64,000 nucleotides of DNA from Pelagomonas calceolata (taxonomy: Eukaryota; Sar; Pelagophyceae; Pelagomonadales; Pelagomonadaceae). Within the stretch, counting starts at the first letter, position 1; every line of letters begins with the position of its first letter. Below the pieces are notes generated by a model. That model was not told the origin of the DNA. It ran no database searches and worked only from the letters and a program-made list of their open reading frames with translations. Positions 20,206 to 29,250 of this stretch are shown here, in pieces. Both the position numbers and the translations under genes were made by a program. The stretch lies in contig CAKKNE010000004.1 of assembly GCA_918797485.1 (NCBI GenBank), positions 5,022,001 through 5,086,000 of the forward strand, written 5' to 3'.

Positions 20206-20710
20206 TGCAGCACTCCTCCAGGGATGGCAGTAGAGGAGAGCTGCAGCGCTGTCGCTGCAGCGGCTCTCAGAGCTATGGTAACTCGCGGGCGCAACACGGG
20301 CGTCAGGTTGAAAGGCAGACGAGCCTGCAGAGTAGTAGCGCGAGCGGCGATGCGGCTGCTGCTTTTTGCTTGCTAGTGTCTTACAGCCGCTAGCCATGAG
20401 GAGACCTGATCAATATGAATCAAACTTTCTAATTGAAAGATGAATCATCAACAAACAAGGCGCTGACTTACGCAACCCGCACACCGCTGAGGGGCCGAGG
20501 CCCACACATTGGCATCTGCGCAGGCCGAGCGCCGCCCGTTGGCAAAGTCTGCCTCTTTTTAAAGGCCATAATCACGAGTAAACTCACACAAATGAAAATT
20601 GCAAACCCGATGCATCTCTATGCGTAAAGAGGGCAGGGAGAGGCAGCCGTCGCCTAGATCCTCCCCGCGCGCGGCCGCGACGCAATAGCTGACCGCGGCG
20701 TGTTGTTGCG
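20206..20710. promoter_or_regulatory. Divergent intergenic region
   Basis: 505 bp between SRP9 (minus) and PP2A-B (plus), with AT-richer sequence near 20400-20640. Holds one 5'-flank motif oriented to SRP9. No coding potential seen. Confidence 0.5.
20373..20394 (-). promoter_or_regulatory. 5'-flank motif copy c
   Basis: Reverse complement of GCTAGCGG, CT, GTAAGACACTAG; 168 bp upstream of the SRP9 start, same orientation. Confidence 0.5.
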
Positions 20711-22160
20711 ATGGCCGACTTCGCTGCCGATCGCGGCGAGGAGGGCCCGAGGTGCCGCGTCGAGCAGTGCCTCGCGCCGCCGACGAACGGGCCGGCGCCG
20801 GACGAGAACGCCGCGATTTGCTCGGTCGCCTTCGATCAGACGGGCGCGTGGCTCGGCGTCGGCGACCGCGGCGGCCGCGTGCGCGTCTACGCGCGGCGCG
20901 GGCCGCGCTACGCGCCCTTCTGCGCGTTCCGGAGCCACGAGCCCGAGTTCGACTTCCTGAAGAGCCTCGAGGTCGAGGAAAAGGTCTCCCAGCTCCAGTT
21001 CTGCGGCGGGCGCGGCGACCGGTGCGGCGTCCTGGCCGCGAACGACCGCACGATCAAGCTGTGGTCCGTGGGCGAGGAGCGCGTCGGCGCGCGCCTGGAG
21101 AACACGAACCGGGAGCACGGCTACGACGAGCTGCGCGTGCCGCGCCTGGTCGGCGGCGCGCCGCAGGCCCGGGCCCGGGCGCGGGCGACGTACGCGCGCG
21201 AGCACGCGTACCACGTCCACTCGCTGAGCGTGTGCGCCGACGGCGAGACGTTCCTGTCCGCGGACGACCTGCGGGTCAACCTCTGGCGGCTGGACGTGGC
21301 GGATCGGTGCTGCAACGTCGTCGACGCGAAGCCGCCGAACATGGAGGACCTGGCGGAGGTCATCACGACGGCGCGCTTCCACCCGGTCGAGGGGCACACC
21401 CTGCTCTACGCCTCGTCGCGCGGCGCCGTCCGGCTCTTCGACCTGCGCGCCGCGGCGCGCTGCACGCGGCCGAGCCTGGTCCTCGACGCCGCGGCGCGGC
21501 GGCCGCCCGCGCCGGGGGGCGAGGACGACGCCGCGTCGTTCTTCGCGGAGATCGTGGCCTCGGTCTCGGACGCGCGCTTCGACGGCGACGGCCGCTTCGT
21601 CGTGACCCGCGACTTCCTGTGCTGCCGGACCTGGGACGTGCGGCGCGCCCGCGAGCCCGTGCACGCCGCCGGCGTCCACGACCACCTGCGCCCGAAGCTC
21701 GCGGACCTCTACGAGGCCGACCGCATCTTCGACAAGTTCGAGGTGTGCGCCTGCCGGGGCGACGGCGCCGTGGCGACGGGCGGCTCCCCGTGTGGAACTC
21801 AAATGTTACGGCGCGTTTGATTCTTCCCGTCAACCTCGAGGCCATCGACGCGACGCCTGCTCGATGGCGTGGCGATGCCGGTTCCTCGCCGCTCGACCCG
21901 ACACACTGGTTGATGTCCACACAGGCGGCTACGGGCGGTGCGCCGTGCGCGACGCCGCCACGGGGCTGGCGCTGGACGCGGAGCTCGTCGACGCGAACGG
22001 CGCCGCGCCGCCGCGCGTGCCGCAGTCCGGCGCGCCGGCGGACGCGATCGACGCCCCGGACGCGTCGAACCGCGTCCTCCACGTCGCGGCGCACCCGCGC
22101 GAGGAGACGTTCGCCGCGGCGCGCGGCGGCGAGTGCTACCTCCTGAAGGTGCATCGGTGA
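20711..22160 (+). CDS. PPP2R2A: PP2A regulatory B55 (PR55) WD40 subunit
   Basis: Exons 20711-21779 and 21925-22160; 434 aa, the usual B55 length. B55 targets the PP2A catalytic core to substrates in mitosis and signalling. Diagnostic stretches are EPEFDFLKSLEVEEKVSQLQ, NDRTIKLW, YHVHSLSVCADGETFLSADD, RVNLWRLDV and YEADRIFDKFEVCACRGDG. The last blade is interrupted by an introner; splicing at GC-AG gives VATG-GYGRCAVRD in frame. Head-to-head with SRP9. Confidence 0.5.
21788..21924 (+). mobile_element. Introner copy 5 (in PP2A B55)
   Basis: Ends CCGTGTGGAACTCAA and TTGATGTCCACACAG. Target duplication GCGGCTCC/GCGGCTAC at 21780-21787 and 21925-21932. Carries the CATCGA...TCGATGGCGTGG hairpin. 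Intron 21780-21924, GC-AG. Confidence 0.5.
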
Positions 22161-22390
22161 TTAAATATTGGCATATTGTAACTAACGCCACACACCACAG
22201 GACTGCGATGCAGGGGGAAAAGAGTGTGCAATTCCGTAGTAGTGGTCGTCTAACGAAATAGTTTGCCCCATGTTTGAGGTAACTTGCGACGGGAATACAC
22301 GCCCGCCAATCCAGTGATTCAGGATGATGTATCGAGTCAATCAACGGGGAGTTAGTCAATCAAGGGAAGGGAGGGGATCGTCGTAGGGAA

Positions 22391-22860
22391 TCACGCAGCC
22401 GCGCACGCGGCCGGCAGGCCCGCGTCGCCGGCCTGGCACTCCTCGCCCGTCCACTGGTAGTGGTAGTTGTAGTGGCACCCCCTGTTCTGGCACGGCTGCT
22501 CGACGCCGCAGAGGACCTTGCCTTCGGCCGCGCACACGTTCGTGGCCTCGTGCCAGTCCTTCGGCGCGAAATTCGATAGCGGATTCAGGAAACCCGCGTA
22601 GCACTGGCCGTCCGCGTCCGCCCGCGTGCACGTGCTGTAACCCATGTCGGCGTCGCAGCACGCGAAGACGATCTTCTTGCCGGCGTGCTCGGTCGCCGCG
22701 GGATCGGTCTCACAATGGAAGCCGGCCCCGTTGCCGAGGTTGATGCGCACGCCGCACGTCGGGAACTGCTTCGTCGTCGGCTTCGCCGTCGGTTTGATAG
22801 TCGGGCGCGGCGTCGGTCTGGCCGTTGGCTTGGCCGTAAGTGCGCTGTCGTCCGCCGCGC
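22391..22860 (-). CDS. Cys-rich extracellular module with Pro/Thr linker, 5' incomplete
   Basis: The C-terminal module starts PTCGVRINLGNGAGFHCETD and runs to YQWTGEECQAGDAGLPAACA, with about 12 cysteines. It is preceded by a KPTARPTPRPTIKPTAKPT linker of the kind found in secreted wall or mucilage proteins. The frame remains open up to the NF-YC start codon region, where it encodes another ...PAAC-like end, so a further module seems to have been cut off. No signal peptide is present. A close paralogue lies at 45114-45569. Function unknown; an adhesive or cell-surface role is inference. Confidence 0.5.
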
Positions 22861-23142
22861 ATGCCGCTGGCGCGCATCAAACGGATAATGAAGTCGGACG
22901 AGGACGTGCGCATGATTTCGGCCGAGGCGCCGGTGGTCCTGGCGCGGGCGTGCGAATTATTCGTCCTGGAGCTGACGCTCCGCGCCGCGAAGGGCCAGGA
23001 AAACGAGAAAGTGATCACGCGCGCGGACGTCGTCGCCGCCATAAAAAACGCGGCAACGATGGACTTCCTCCGCGGCGTCGTGGACCCCTCGATGGCGCCC
23101 TCGGCCGACGAAATCGCCGCGGCCGAGGAGGAGGACCTCTAG
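22861..23142 (+). CDS. NFYC: NF-YC-like histone-fold transcription factor subunit
   Basis: 93 aa. MPLARIKRIMKSDEDVRMIS, then AEAPVVLARACELFVLELTL, is the NF-YC/HAP5 histone fold that pairs with NF-YB and recruits NF-YA to CCAAT boxes. VITRADVVAAI and MDFLRGVV complete it. The start codon sits exactly at the family core, so N-terminal residues found in other members are missing; an upstream exon may be lost or absent. The last 69 bp are the first part of a 142-bp tandem triplication. Confidence 0.5.
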   Translation: MPLARIKRIMKSDEDVRMISAEAPVVLARACELFVLELTLRAAKGQENEKVITRADVVAAIKNAATMDFLRGVVDPSMAPSADEIAAAEEEDL

Positions 23143-23499
23143 AGCCTAGCCGCATAAATTTAGTCACCCGTCGGAGACGTACGCCGCCGCCTTCTGGAGC
23201 TTCGCGAAGGAGAGCGGCGTCGTGGACCCCTCGATGGCGCCCTCGGCCGACGAAATCGCCGCGGCCGAGGAGGAGGACCTCTAGAGCCTAGCCGCATAAA
23301 TTTAGTCACCCGTCGGAGACGTACGCCGCCGCCTTCTGGAGCTTCGCGAAGGAGAGCGGCGTCGTGGACCCCTCGATGGCGCCCTCGGCCGACGAAATCG
23401 CCGCGGCCGAGGAGGAGGACCTCTAGAGCCTAGCCGCATAAATTTAGTCACCCGTCGAAGACGTACGCCGCCGCCTTCTGGAGCTTCGCGAAGGAGAGC
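23074..23499. repeat. 142-bp tandem triplication of two convergent gene ends
   Basis: Copies 23074-23215, 23216-23357, 23358-23499. Each unit carries the NF-YC C-terminal codons with stop, a 22-bp spacer and the last codons of the next minus-strand gene. Copies 1 and 2 look identical; copy 3 differs by one base (GTCGAAG for GTCGGAG). NF-YC uses copy 1 and the minus-strand gene uses copy 3, so the middle copy is unused. Confidence 0.5.
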
Positions 23500-25229
23500 G
23501 CCTCCGCGTCGCTCGTGATGATCGTGAACTCGAACATGGGCGAGCGCACGCCGAAGTCGATGTCGTCCACGACCGTCGAGAGCCGCTCCGACACGACGGC
23601 CGCGACCTGGGCGGCGTCGACGTCGTCGCTCCGGGCCAGCGCCCGCCCGGCCTCGACCTTGGTGAGCCGCTCCCGCAGCGCGCCGAGCGAATCGAGCGAC
23701 ACCCAGACGCCGACGAGGCGCACGCCCGCCAGGCCCTCGAGCCGCCGCGCCGTCTCGACGTCGCAGTCCAGGACGCACGTCTTGCCGTCCGCCCGGTCGA
23801 CGAGCTCGGCGCGCGCCAGGCCGCGCTTCTTCGGCACCGCCCGATCCAGCAGCGTGGTCTCCTCCTCCGCGAGCGCCTCGTCGCCGCCGAAGACCACGGC
23901 CAGGTCGTCCCTCCCGTCGAACGCGGCCTCGTCCACGACGTCGTCGGCCGAGTCGCGGTCCGTGCTGAGCCACCGCGGCGCCGCGAACCGCGGGTCGGCC
24001 GCGACCAGCCGGTCGACCAGGGTGCTCTTGCCCGCGCCCGGCGGGCCGCAGACCACGAGCACCGTCTGCCGCGCGCGCCGCGCGGCCGCCGCCAGCGCCT
24101 CCGCCTCGCCGTCGCCGTCCTCCGCGGCGGCGTCGCGCTGCTTGACGAGCTCCCGCGCGCCCTTGCCCAGCGACCCGGGCAGCATCGCGGCGATGTCCTC
24201 GGCGCCGCCGCCCCCGAAGACCTGCCGCGCGAGCAGCGGCACGCGGTACGCCACCACGCCCAGGGCCGCGCAGGCGAACTCGTCGAACGGGATGACGCGC
24301 AGCGCGCCGCCGCCCTTGCCGGAGGCGGCGTCGAGGGCCGCGAGCACCTGCGGGGGGACCGGCGCGTCGCGTCGCGTCGCGCGCGCGTCGGGGCCGCCGC
24401 GCCGCCCCGCGGCCCGGCGACGTCGAAGGCGCCCCGCCGGTCGGCGCCGCGCGCGCGCCACGAACGCGGCCGCGGGGAAGGCCAGCCGGTACTTGCTGAG
24501 GTCGACGTCGAAGAGCCCCTCCCGCCGGTCGTCGCCCGCGCGGTCCGCGAAGGCGCTGAGCCCCGCGACGTACGCGAGGCCGCCCGCCGCGCCGAGCGCG
24601 AAGGCCCGCGCGTCGTCGAGGTCGCGCGTCGCGGCCGTCACCGCGACCAGGCCGGCCGCCGACGCCAGGGCGGAGTCCGTCAGCAGCTGCCGCTTCAGGG
24701 CGGCGTACTCCTCCCGCGACCGCTCCTCGGCGGCGTAGTCGACCCTCGCGCGGCCGCCCTTGGGCTTGAAGTCCGGGGCGAGCGCCCGGTACGAGGCCGC
24801 GCGCGCCAGCAGGCCCGCCGCGCTGCCGCTGAGGGGCTTGATCGCCGCGGACGGCTCCGTGGCCGTGAGCACGAACGCGTCGTCCTCGGCCGCGGGGGCC
24901 GCCTCCAGCGGCACGAGCTCCGCCACGTCGACGGCCGTCCGCCGCTTCCGCGCCAGCGCCGCCGCCGGCAGCCGCCACACGTCGCCCGCCTGGTCCTCCA
25001 GCGGCACGACGTCCGCGAGCCACCGGTCGCCGCGCGGCTGCAGCGAGCGGATCTGCCCCACGCTCGTCTCGCCGGGCCAGTCGCCGGCGAAGGCCACGAC
25101 GTCGCCCACCCGCGGCTCGGGGAGGACCTCTTGCGGCGCGGCCGCGCGCGGCGCGGCCGCGCGCGGTCCCAGCGCTGGCAGGACAAACGCCGCGCAGGCG
25201 CACATCGGGGTGAGGAGTAGCAGGCGCAT
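23448..25229 (-). CDS. Plastid-targeted P-loop (guanylate-kinase-like) protein
   Basis: Exons 25229-24462 and 24347-23448; 555 aa. ATG at 25229 begins MRLLLLTPMCACAAFVLPAL, a signal peptide followed by an AAF motif and an Arg/Ala-rich stretch, the bipartite presequence of secondary plastids. Next is an SH3-like part (GDVVAFAGDWPGETSVGQI) and membrane-like helices (ASAAGLVAVTAAT). The C-terminal half holds a Walker A motif (VLVVCGPPGAGKST) and guanylate-kinase-like features (VLDCDVETARRL, ER-rich lid). Intron 24348-24461 is GT-AG and frame-neutral. Substrate unknown. Confidence 0.5.
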   Translation of the reverse strand: MRLLLLTPMCACAAFVLPALGPRAAAPRAAAPQEVLPEPRVGDVVAFAGDWPGETSVGQIRSLQPRGDRWLADVVPLEDQAGDVWRLPAAALARKRRTAVDVAELVPLEAAPAAEDDAFVLTATEPSAAIKPLSGSAAGLLARAASYRALAPDFKPKGGRARVDYAAEERSREEYAALKRQLLTDSALASAAGLVAVTAATRDLDDARAFALGAAGGLAYVAGLSAFADRAGDDRREGLFDVDLSKYRLAFPAAAFVARARRRPAGRLRRRRAAGRRGGPDARATRRDAPVPPQVLAALDAASGKGGGALRVIPFDEFACAALGVVAYRVPLLARQVFGGGGAEDIAAMLPGSLGKGARELVKQRDAAAEDGDGEAEALAAAARRARQTVLVVCGPPGAGKSTLVDRLVAADPRFAAPRWLSTDRDSADDVVDEAAFDGRDDLAVVFGGDEALAEEETTLLDRAVPKKRGLARAELVDRADGKTCVLDCDVETARRLEGLAGVRLVGVWVSLDSLGALRERLTKVEAGRALARSDDVDAAQVAAVVSERLSTVVDDIDFGVRSPMFEFTIITSDAEALSFAKLQKAAAYVFDG

Positions 25230-25327
25230 GGCTGCCGACCAGCGACAGAACACGTGTGCGTGTGCAGCGCTTTTAGCACCCTCGACTTCTCGCAAAAGCT
25301 CGGGGAGGACTGCAGCCGGCTCTCACT

Positions 25328-25348
25328 CTAGTGTCTTACTGCGCTAGC
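25328..25348 (-). promoter_or_regulatory. 5'-flank motif copy d
   Basis: Slightly shortened reverse complement (CTAGTGTCTTACTGCGCTAGC); 99 bp upstream of the plastid P-loop gene start, same orientation. Confidence 0.5.
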
Positions 25349-25360
25349 CAAAGCCGCGTG

Positions 25361-25383
25361 GCTAGCGGCCTGTAAGACACTAG
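25361..25383 (+). promoter_or_regulatory. 5'-flank motif copy e
   Basis: GCTAGCGG, CCT, GTAAGACACTAG. Points right, away from copy d. The nearest plus gene starts 1.5 kb away, so its target is unclear. Confidence 0.5.
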
Positions 25384-25402
25384 CAAGCAAGCGCCCAAGC
25401 GG

Positions 25403-25527
25403 GCTGCACATGAGGCCATGTGCTGCACACGCAAAAACACGGTTGGCGAGCGAAGCGGAGCAGCGAAGCTGCGCAGCGGAGCCGCCAGCCGTGTTTTTGC
25501 GTGTGCAGCACAGGCCTCATGTGCAGC
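25403..25527. repeat. Long hairpin, arms about 45 bp
   Basis: Left arm 25403-25448 starts GCTGCACATGAGGCCATGTG; right arm 25483-25527 is its near-perfect inverted complement (one substitution, one 1-base indel). The loop is about 34 bp and purine-rich. Confidence 0.5.
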
Positions 25528-25528
25528 C

Positions 25529-26687
25529 GCACAGGCCACGGCGCTAGCGATTTGGACGGATTTTGGAACGACTGCCTTCGAGGCCTTTCGACGGCCGCGA
25601 ACTCTACGTTCGCGCGCCGCAACCGCGCGCAGCAGCTGCCAGACATCCGAGGGCACCGCGACGCTAAAAATTCTAGCTCTAAATGGCTTTAGACGCGCGC
25701 GGCGCGCGAAAGACGCGTTCGCCGAGAATCGCCGAGATGCAATTTTTCACGCCCTTCCGTTTTTGCGAACTTTGAGGCCCACGGCATCGTTTCGCGTGAG
25801 TTCTGGGACGCAGCGAAACCTCTGACGCGACTTCAAAGGATTTTGTGAGCCGTGCCGGCCCGGCGCATCGAGTCGAGAACGAACGCGCAATCGCAAAAGT
25901 GCCGAACAGATGGATGCGCGCTACGCGCGCGGTCGCACAGCACTCGTGGAGCGTCGCGAGCGCTTCTATCGGCTCGGAAACCGCCTGTCGGGGCATTTAG
26001 CGCCTTTGTTTCCTAAAATTCAATTTCTTAAATATACTAAACGGGTTTCTCAGGGACTCTTTCTATGGGACCTACTGGCCACTCCCGGCCCCAGAAAGGA
26101 ACAAACGCCCTACAGCCCAACCCGACGCGCCCATAGGGCCTCCCTAGTAGGCCTAGAGCGGACGGGAGCCGGGTCGCGCATTCGCGGACGGCCACCCGAC
26201 GACCGCACGAGCCGCGACGATCGATTCCGCCAGTTTGGCGGAGCACCACAGTTGCCATGATCACGTATAGCGAGCGATGCGACTCCATAGCGCGTCATAG
26301 CGATCAGTGGCTGGTTTTCATCCGCGCACTGCACTTGTGCGAAAACGCGTCTCGGCGCATGGGTGTGTGCGAGTCCTAAAGAGTGTTATAAGTCATGCTG
26401 GCGCAACGGACGTGTTGTATGTATGGTCGGCAACTGTCCCGTGGCGCGAAATGAGTCCGCGCGGCGTTTACGGGCGGCCGTGACCGATCGTAGGCATCGC
26501 AGCGCTTTTGGCTAAAATCATGCGCGCGCGCGTTTTTTTCCGTGTGTGAAGCCTGCGCGCAGTCGTTCGAGGTCCAAGGACACCCCTCGTAGCCCCACGT
26601 GTGAAACGGAGCGATTTTTATTTCGCGCGCACACGGCGCACACGGAGGGCTAGTGTGTGCACAAATCGCTAGCGCCGTGGCCTGTGC
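25529..26687. repeat. Segment bounded by a 25-bp perfect inverted repeat
   Basis: GCACAGGCCACGGCGCTAGC plus GATTT at 25529-25553 recurs inverted at 26663-26687. The 1.1 kb between is AT-richer and non-coding. This could be a non-autonomous element, though no target duplication was identified. Confidence 0.5.
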
Positions 26688-26905
26688 GCAGCCTCGCTCG
26701 AAGCCAAAGCAAGCTTTCGCGTCGAGTCTCAGCTCGAGCCGTGCGGCGCTCAGTGAGGCCAGTGCGCCACTGCTGTCAAATTCACGGCGCTGGGGTGTGC
26801 TCCAACGCGAAGCAGTGCTCCGAGACGGCGCCTAGCTCTAAGAACCTTAGTCAAAAACGCGGATTTTCTGCTGGTCTGCATTTTAACCACATCGACGGCC
26901 ACGAG

Positions 26906-27692
26906 ATGTCGACGACGCAGCCGACGCTGCGCACGACTCGCGCCAAGCCGGCCGAGGGCGGCCCGCGCCCGCCGCGCAGCGTGGCGGAGTGGACCGTGTT
27001 CAACTTGAACAACGACCTTATCACGATGATCATCATCGCCTGGGACGCGGGCGTGACGGGCGCCAACATGGCCATCGTCGACCGGGCCGACGCCTGCGGG
27101 TTCGACATGCGCGCCGTCGACAGGCACGGCCGAAGCCAGCACCGGAGGATCACCTTCCGGTCGGCGCCCTGCGCCACCGTGGAGAAGGTGCGGCGCGAGC
27201 TCGCGGACCTGCGGGAGCGGGCCGCGCGGCCGCGGCTGGCCGTGAGCCCGTCCCTGTTCGCGTCGCTCTTCGCGTGGTGCGTGCTCGCGTTCGCCTGGGG
27301 CCACACGCACGGCGTCCACGTGCTCGAGGAGCGCGTCGCGCGGTTCGTGGGCCTGCACGAGGAGGACGTGCCGTCGTCCAAGGAATTCTTGGGCTGGTGC
27401 ACGTTCGCGGTGCTGGCGGCGAACGCCGTCGAGGGCCTCGCGGCCGTCTACCTGGCGCGGACGAAGTTCCTGTTCTCGCGGAGGAACTGCCTGGGCTGGT
27501 TCCTGCTGTCGTTGGTCGCGGGCAGCGCGGCACATCGAGAGGTTTTTTTTTTCGGCGCGGCGGCGCGGGCCCCCGACGCCACGGTCGGTTTCCGCACAGG
27601 TCGCGGGCTACCCCGTCGCCCAGGCCATGCTCGAGCTGAAGCAGGCGCGGTCGCGCGCGTTCATGGCCGCTTATCGGCGGAAGCGGGACTAA
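26906..27692 (+). CDS. DUF2470-like plus three-helix membrane protein
   Basis: Exons 26906-27514 and 27600-27692; 233 aa. The N-terminal half (AIVDRADACGFDMRAVD and RITFRSAPCATVEKVRRELA) resembles DUF2470, the small domain found with haem oxygenase-like and haem-utilisation proteins. The C-terminal half has three hydrophobic helices (LFASLFAWCVLAFAWG; WCTFAVLAANAVEGLAAVYL; LGWFLLSLVAGYPVAQA), reminiscent of TMEM254/DUF4499. The last helix is only complete after splicing out a decayed introner. The short basic C terminus would face the cytosol or stroma. Family call is from pattern memory. Confidence 0.5.
27523..27599 (+). mobile_element. Introner copy 6, decayed
   Basis: Perfect target duplication GTCGCGGG at 27515-27522 and 27600-27607. 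The right end CGGTTTCCGCACAG is good; the left end has drifted and a T10 run lies inside. Intron 27515-27599, GT-AG. Confidence 0.5.
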
Positions 27693-27703
27693 AAACGGTT
27701 CGT

Positions 27704-28754
27704 TTAGTTGTTTAGGCTCCCCGTCATGACTCCTAGCGCGCCCCGGATCAGCTCCGGGATCCCCAGGTCCGCGTCGACGTCGTCGTACGACGTCAGCGTC
27801 GTGTCGTCGCTTTCCTTCGTGTAGACGTACAGGTTGTCGTCGACGTCCCTCGAGACGCGGACGTCTCCGTCGCAGTAGGTCGTCGTGAAGATGGGAAACG
27901 GTCGGTCTATCGGGAGCGCGTCGTTGACGCGGCGCGAGTCCAACTTGAGGCCGTTGTCGAGCAGCGGCCGCAGCAGGGGTATGTTGCTGCCCTTCACCTC
28001 GACCTGTGCGAATCAACCAGTGAGTGGGGTGAACGCGCCGTGAAATTTTGATTTATGCACAGACCTCGACGTCGGCCATCTCGAGCGTCTTCTCGAGGCC
28101 CCTCGGAGTTTCCGTCGTCGCGGTGATGTCGGCGGAGGAGACGATCGACCCAAATATCGTCACCGGCATGCTCCCCCCGACCCGCATCGGCGCCGCCGCG
28201 ACGCTGGTCTCGAACTCGCTCACGAGGCGGCCCGGCGCCACGATCTGGCGCACCGCGCCGATTTCGGACACCATGGTGGCCTTACGATGCTGGTCGCAAA
28301 ACCAGTCGTAGCGCCTCGCCTCTTCGCCGTCCTGGCAGGCCGCCCGCCCGGCCATCCAGAACGGGCTCGACCTGAAGAGGTACGTCGAGCAATACGCCAG
28401 GTTCCAGCGGCCATTCAACAGCTGCGCGTCCGTCGGCGCCCCTTGCGCTTCCAGCCGCCGGGCGACATCGTTCACCGCCTCGTTCGGCCGCTTGTCTAAT
28501 TGCTGGCCGCGGGCCGTGCGCGAGACCGCGAGCAGCAGCTCCTTTTTGAGGCTCTCCCTGTCCTCGACCCGGGGCACGTCGATCACGTCAGGAGCGGCAT
28601 CCTCGGCCGAGTCCGACGGCCAGTCGCCCTCGCCTTCCGCCATCGATCGCAGCGGTGGCAGGTGCATCGCCGGCGCGAGTTGCGGCACAAGAAAGCCACT
28701 CGTGGTTGTTGCCGCTGCCGTCATCAATGCCACGAGGACATGCGTTGCTGCCAT
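27704..28754 (-). CDS. Plastid lipid-associated protein (PAP/fibrillin family)
   Basis: Exons 28754-28071 and 28003-27704; 327 aa. Start MAATHVLVALMTAAATTTSG followed by FLVPQL is a plastid presequence with a Phe after the signal region. KKELLLAVSRTARGQQLDKR and LLNGRWNLAYCSTYLFRSSP are the fibrillin motifs; the tail contains the usual second strand set (RPFPIFTTTYCDGDVRVSRD). Fibrillins bind lipids in plastoglobules and thylakoids. The intron is a short introner, GT-AG in gene orientation, and its removal joins MADVE to VKGSN. It ends 12 bp from the convergent membrane protein gene. Confidence 0.5.
28004..28062 (-). mobile_element. Introner copy 7, short
   Basis: Perfect target duplication ACCTCGAC at 27996-28003 and 28063-28070. 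Ends CTGTGCGAATCAACCAG and TTTTGATTTATGCACAG. Only the two ends remain; the internal hairpin is lost. Intron 28004-28070. Confidence 0.5.
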
Positions 28755-28901
28755 TTTCAGGAATTCGCGAACGCAGCGTGGTTTTAGATCGCTAGCATAA
28801 AGCACGCTCCACGGGCTGGCCAAAGAACGCAGCGTGGTGGTTCAGCTCGCTCCACGTACCTTGGATTCGTATTTTTGGGAGAGCTTGCTTGCTAGGGATG
28901 C

Positions 28902-28924
28902 CTAGTGTCTTACAGGCCGCTAGC
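28902..28924 (-). promoter_or_regulatory. 5'-flank motif copy f
   Basis: Reverse complement of GCTAGCGG, CCT, GTAAGACACTAG; 148 bp upstream of the fibrillin start, same orientation. Confidence 0.5.
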
Positions 28925-29110
28925 GCGCGGGATTCCTAAACGCGGGAGCCCTGGAAGCCGCAACCCGGGGACGGGATCTCCTCAAACTGGCTCATTGCCG
29001 AACTGACTCATCACCTGCCCGACCGGTCAGACCCCCCATTTGGAAGGCCGACTCGCGGGACACACCCCCGTCCTTTTGAGGCGAGCTAGTATGATTACCG
29101 CTGCGGGGCC

Positions 29111-29184
29111 CTCCCCCCCAGGGGCTCCGACCACTAGTCCAGCACCGTAACAATAATCCGAGGCACAGTCCTAGCACCGTAACA
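29111..29184 (-). terminator. 3'-flank motif copy B, doubled start
   Basis: In minus orientation: GTTACGGTGCTAGGAC, a gap, then GTTACGGTGCTGGACTAG and GGAGCCCCTGGGGGG. It begins 67 bp past the SDR stop. Confidence 0.5.
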
Positions 29185-29250
29185 TGGGATAACGAGGCGC
29201 ATCGGCTAAATGACGAGGCGAAGCCCCAAGCAGGACACACACACGGCACA

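Larger units (their letters stand above)
25230..26905. other. Gene-poor region with hairpin and inverted repeats
   Basis: 1.68 kb, lower GC than its neighbours, many short ORFs without codon bias. Contains two facing 5'-flank motifs (25328-25383), a long hairpin (25403-25527) and a 25-bp inverted repeat pair 1.1 kb apart (25529-25553, 26663-26687). No gene called. Confidence 0.5.
28755..29250. other. Intergenic region between two minus-strand genes
   Basis: 496 bp. A 5'-flank motif (28902-28924) belongs to the fibrillin gene on the left; a 3'-flank motif (29111-29184) belongs to the SDR gene on the right. No coding potential seen. Confidence 0.5.

Noticed and set aside
25418-26260. Several 80-135-aa ORFs in the gene-poor region
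   Set aside because: They overlap the hairpin and inverted repeats, have ordinary base composition at third positions and no family pattern.
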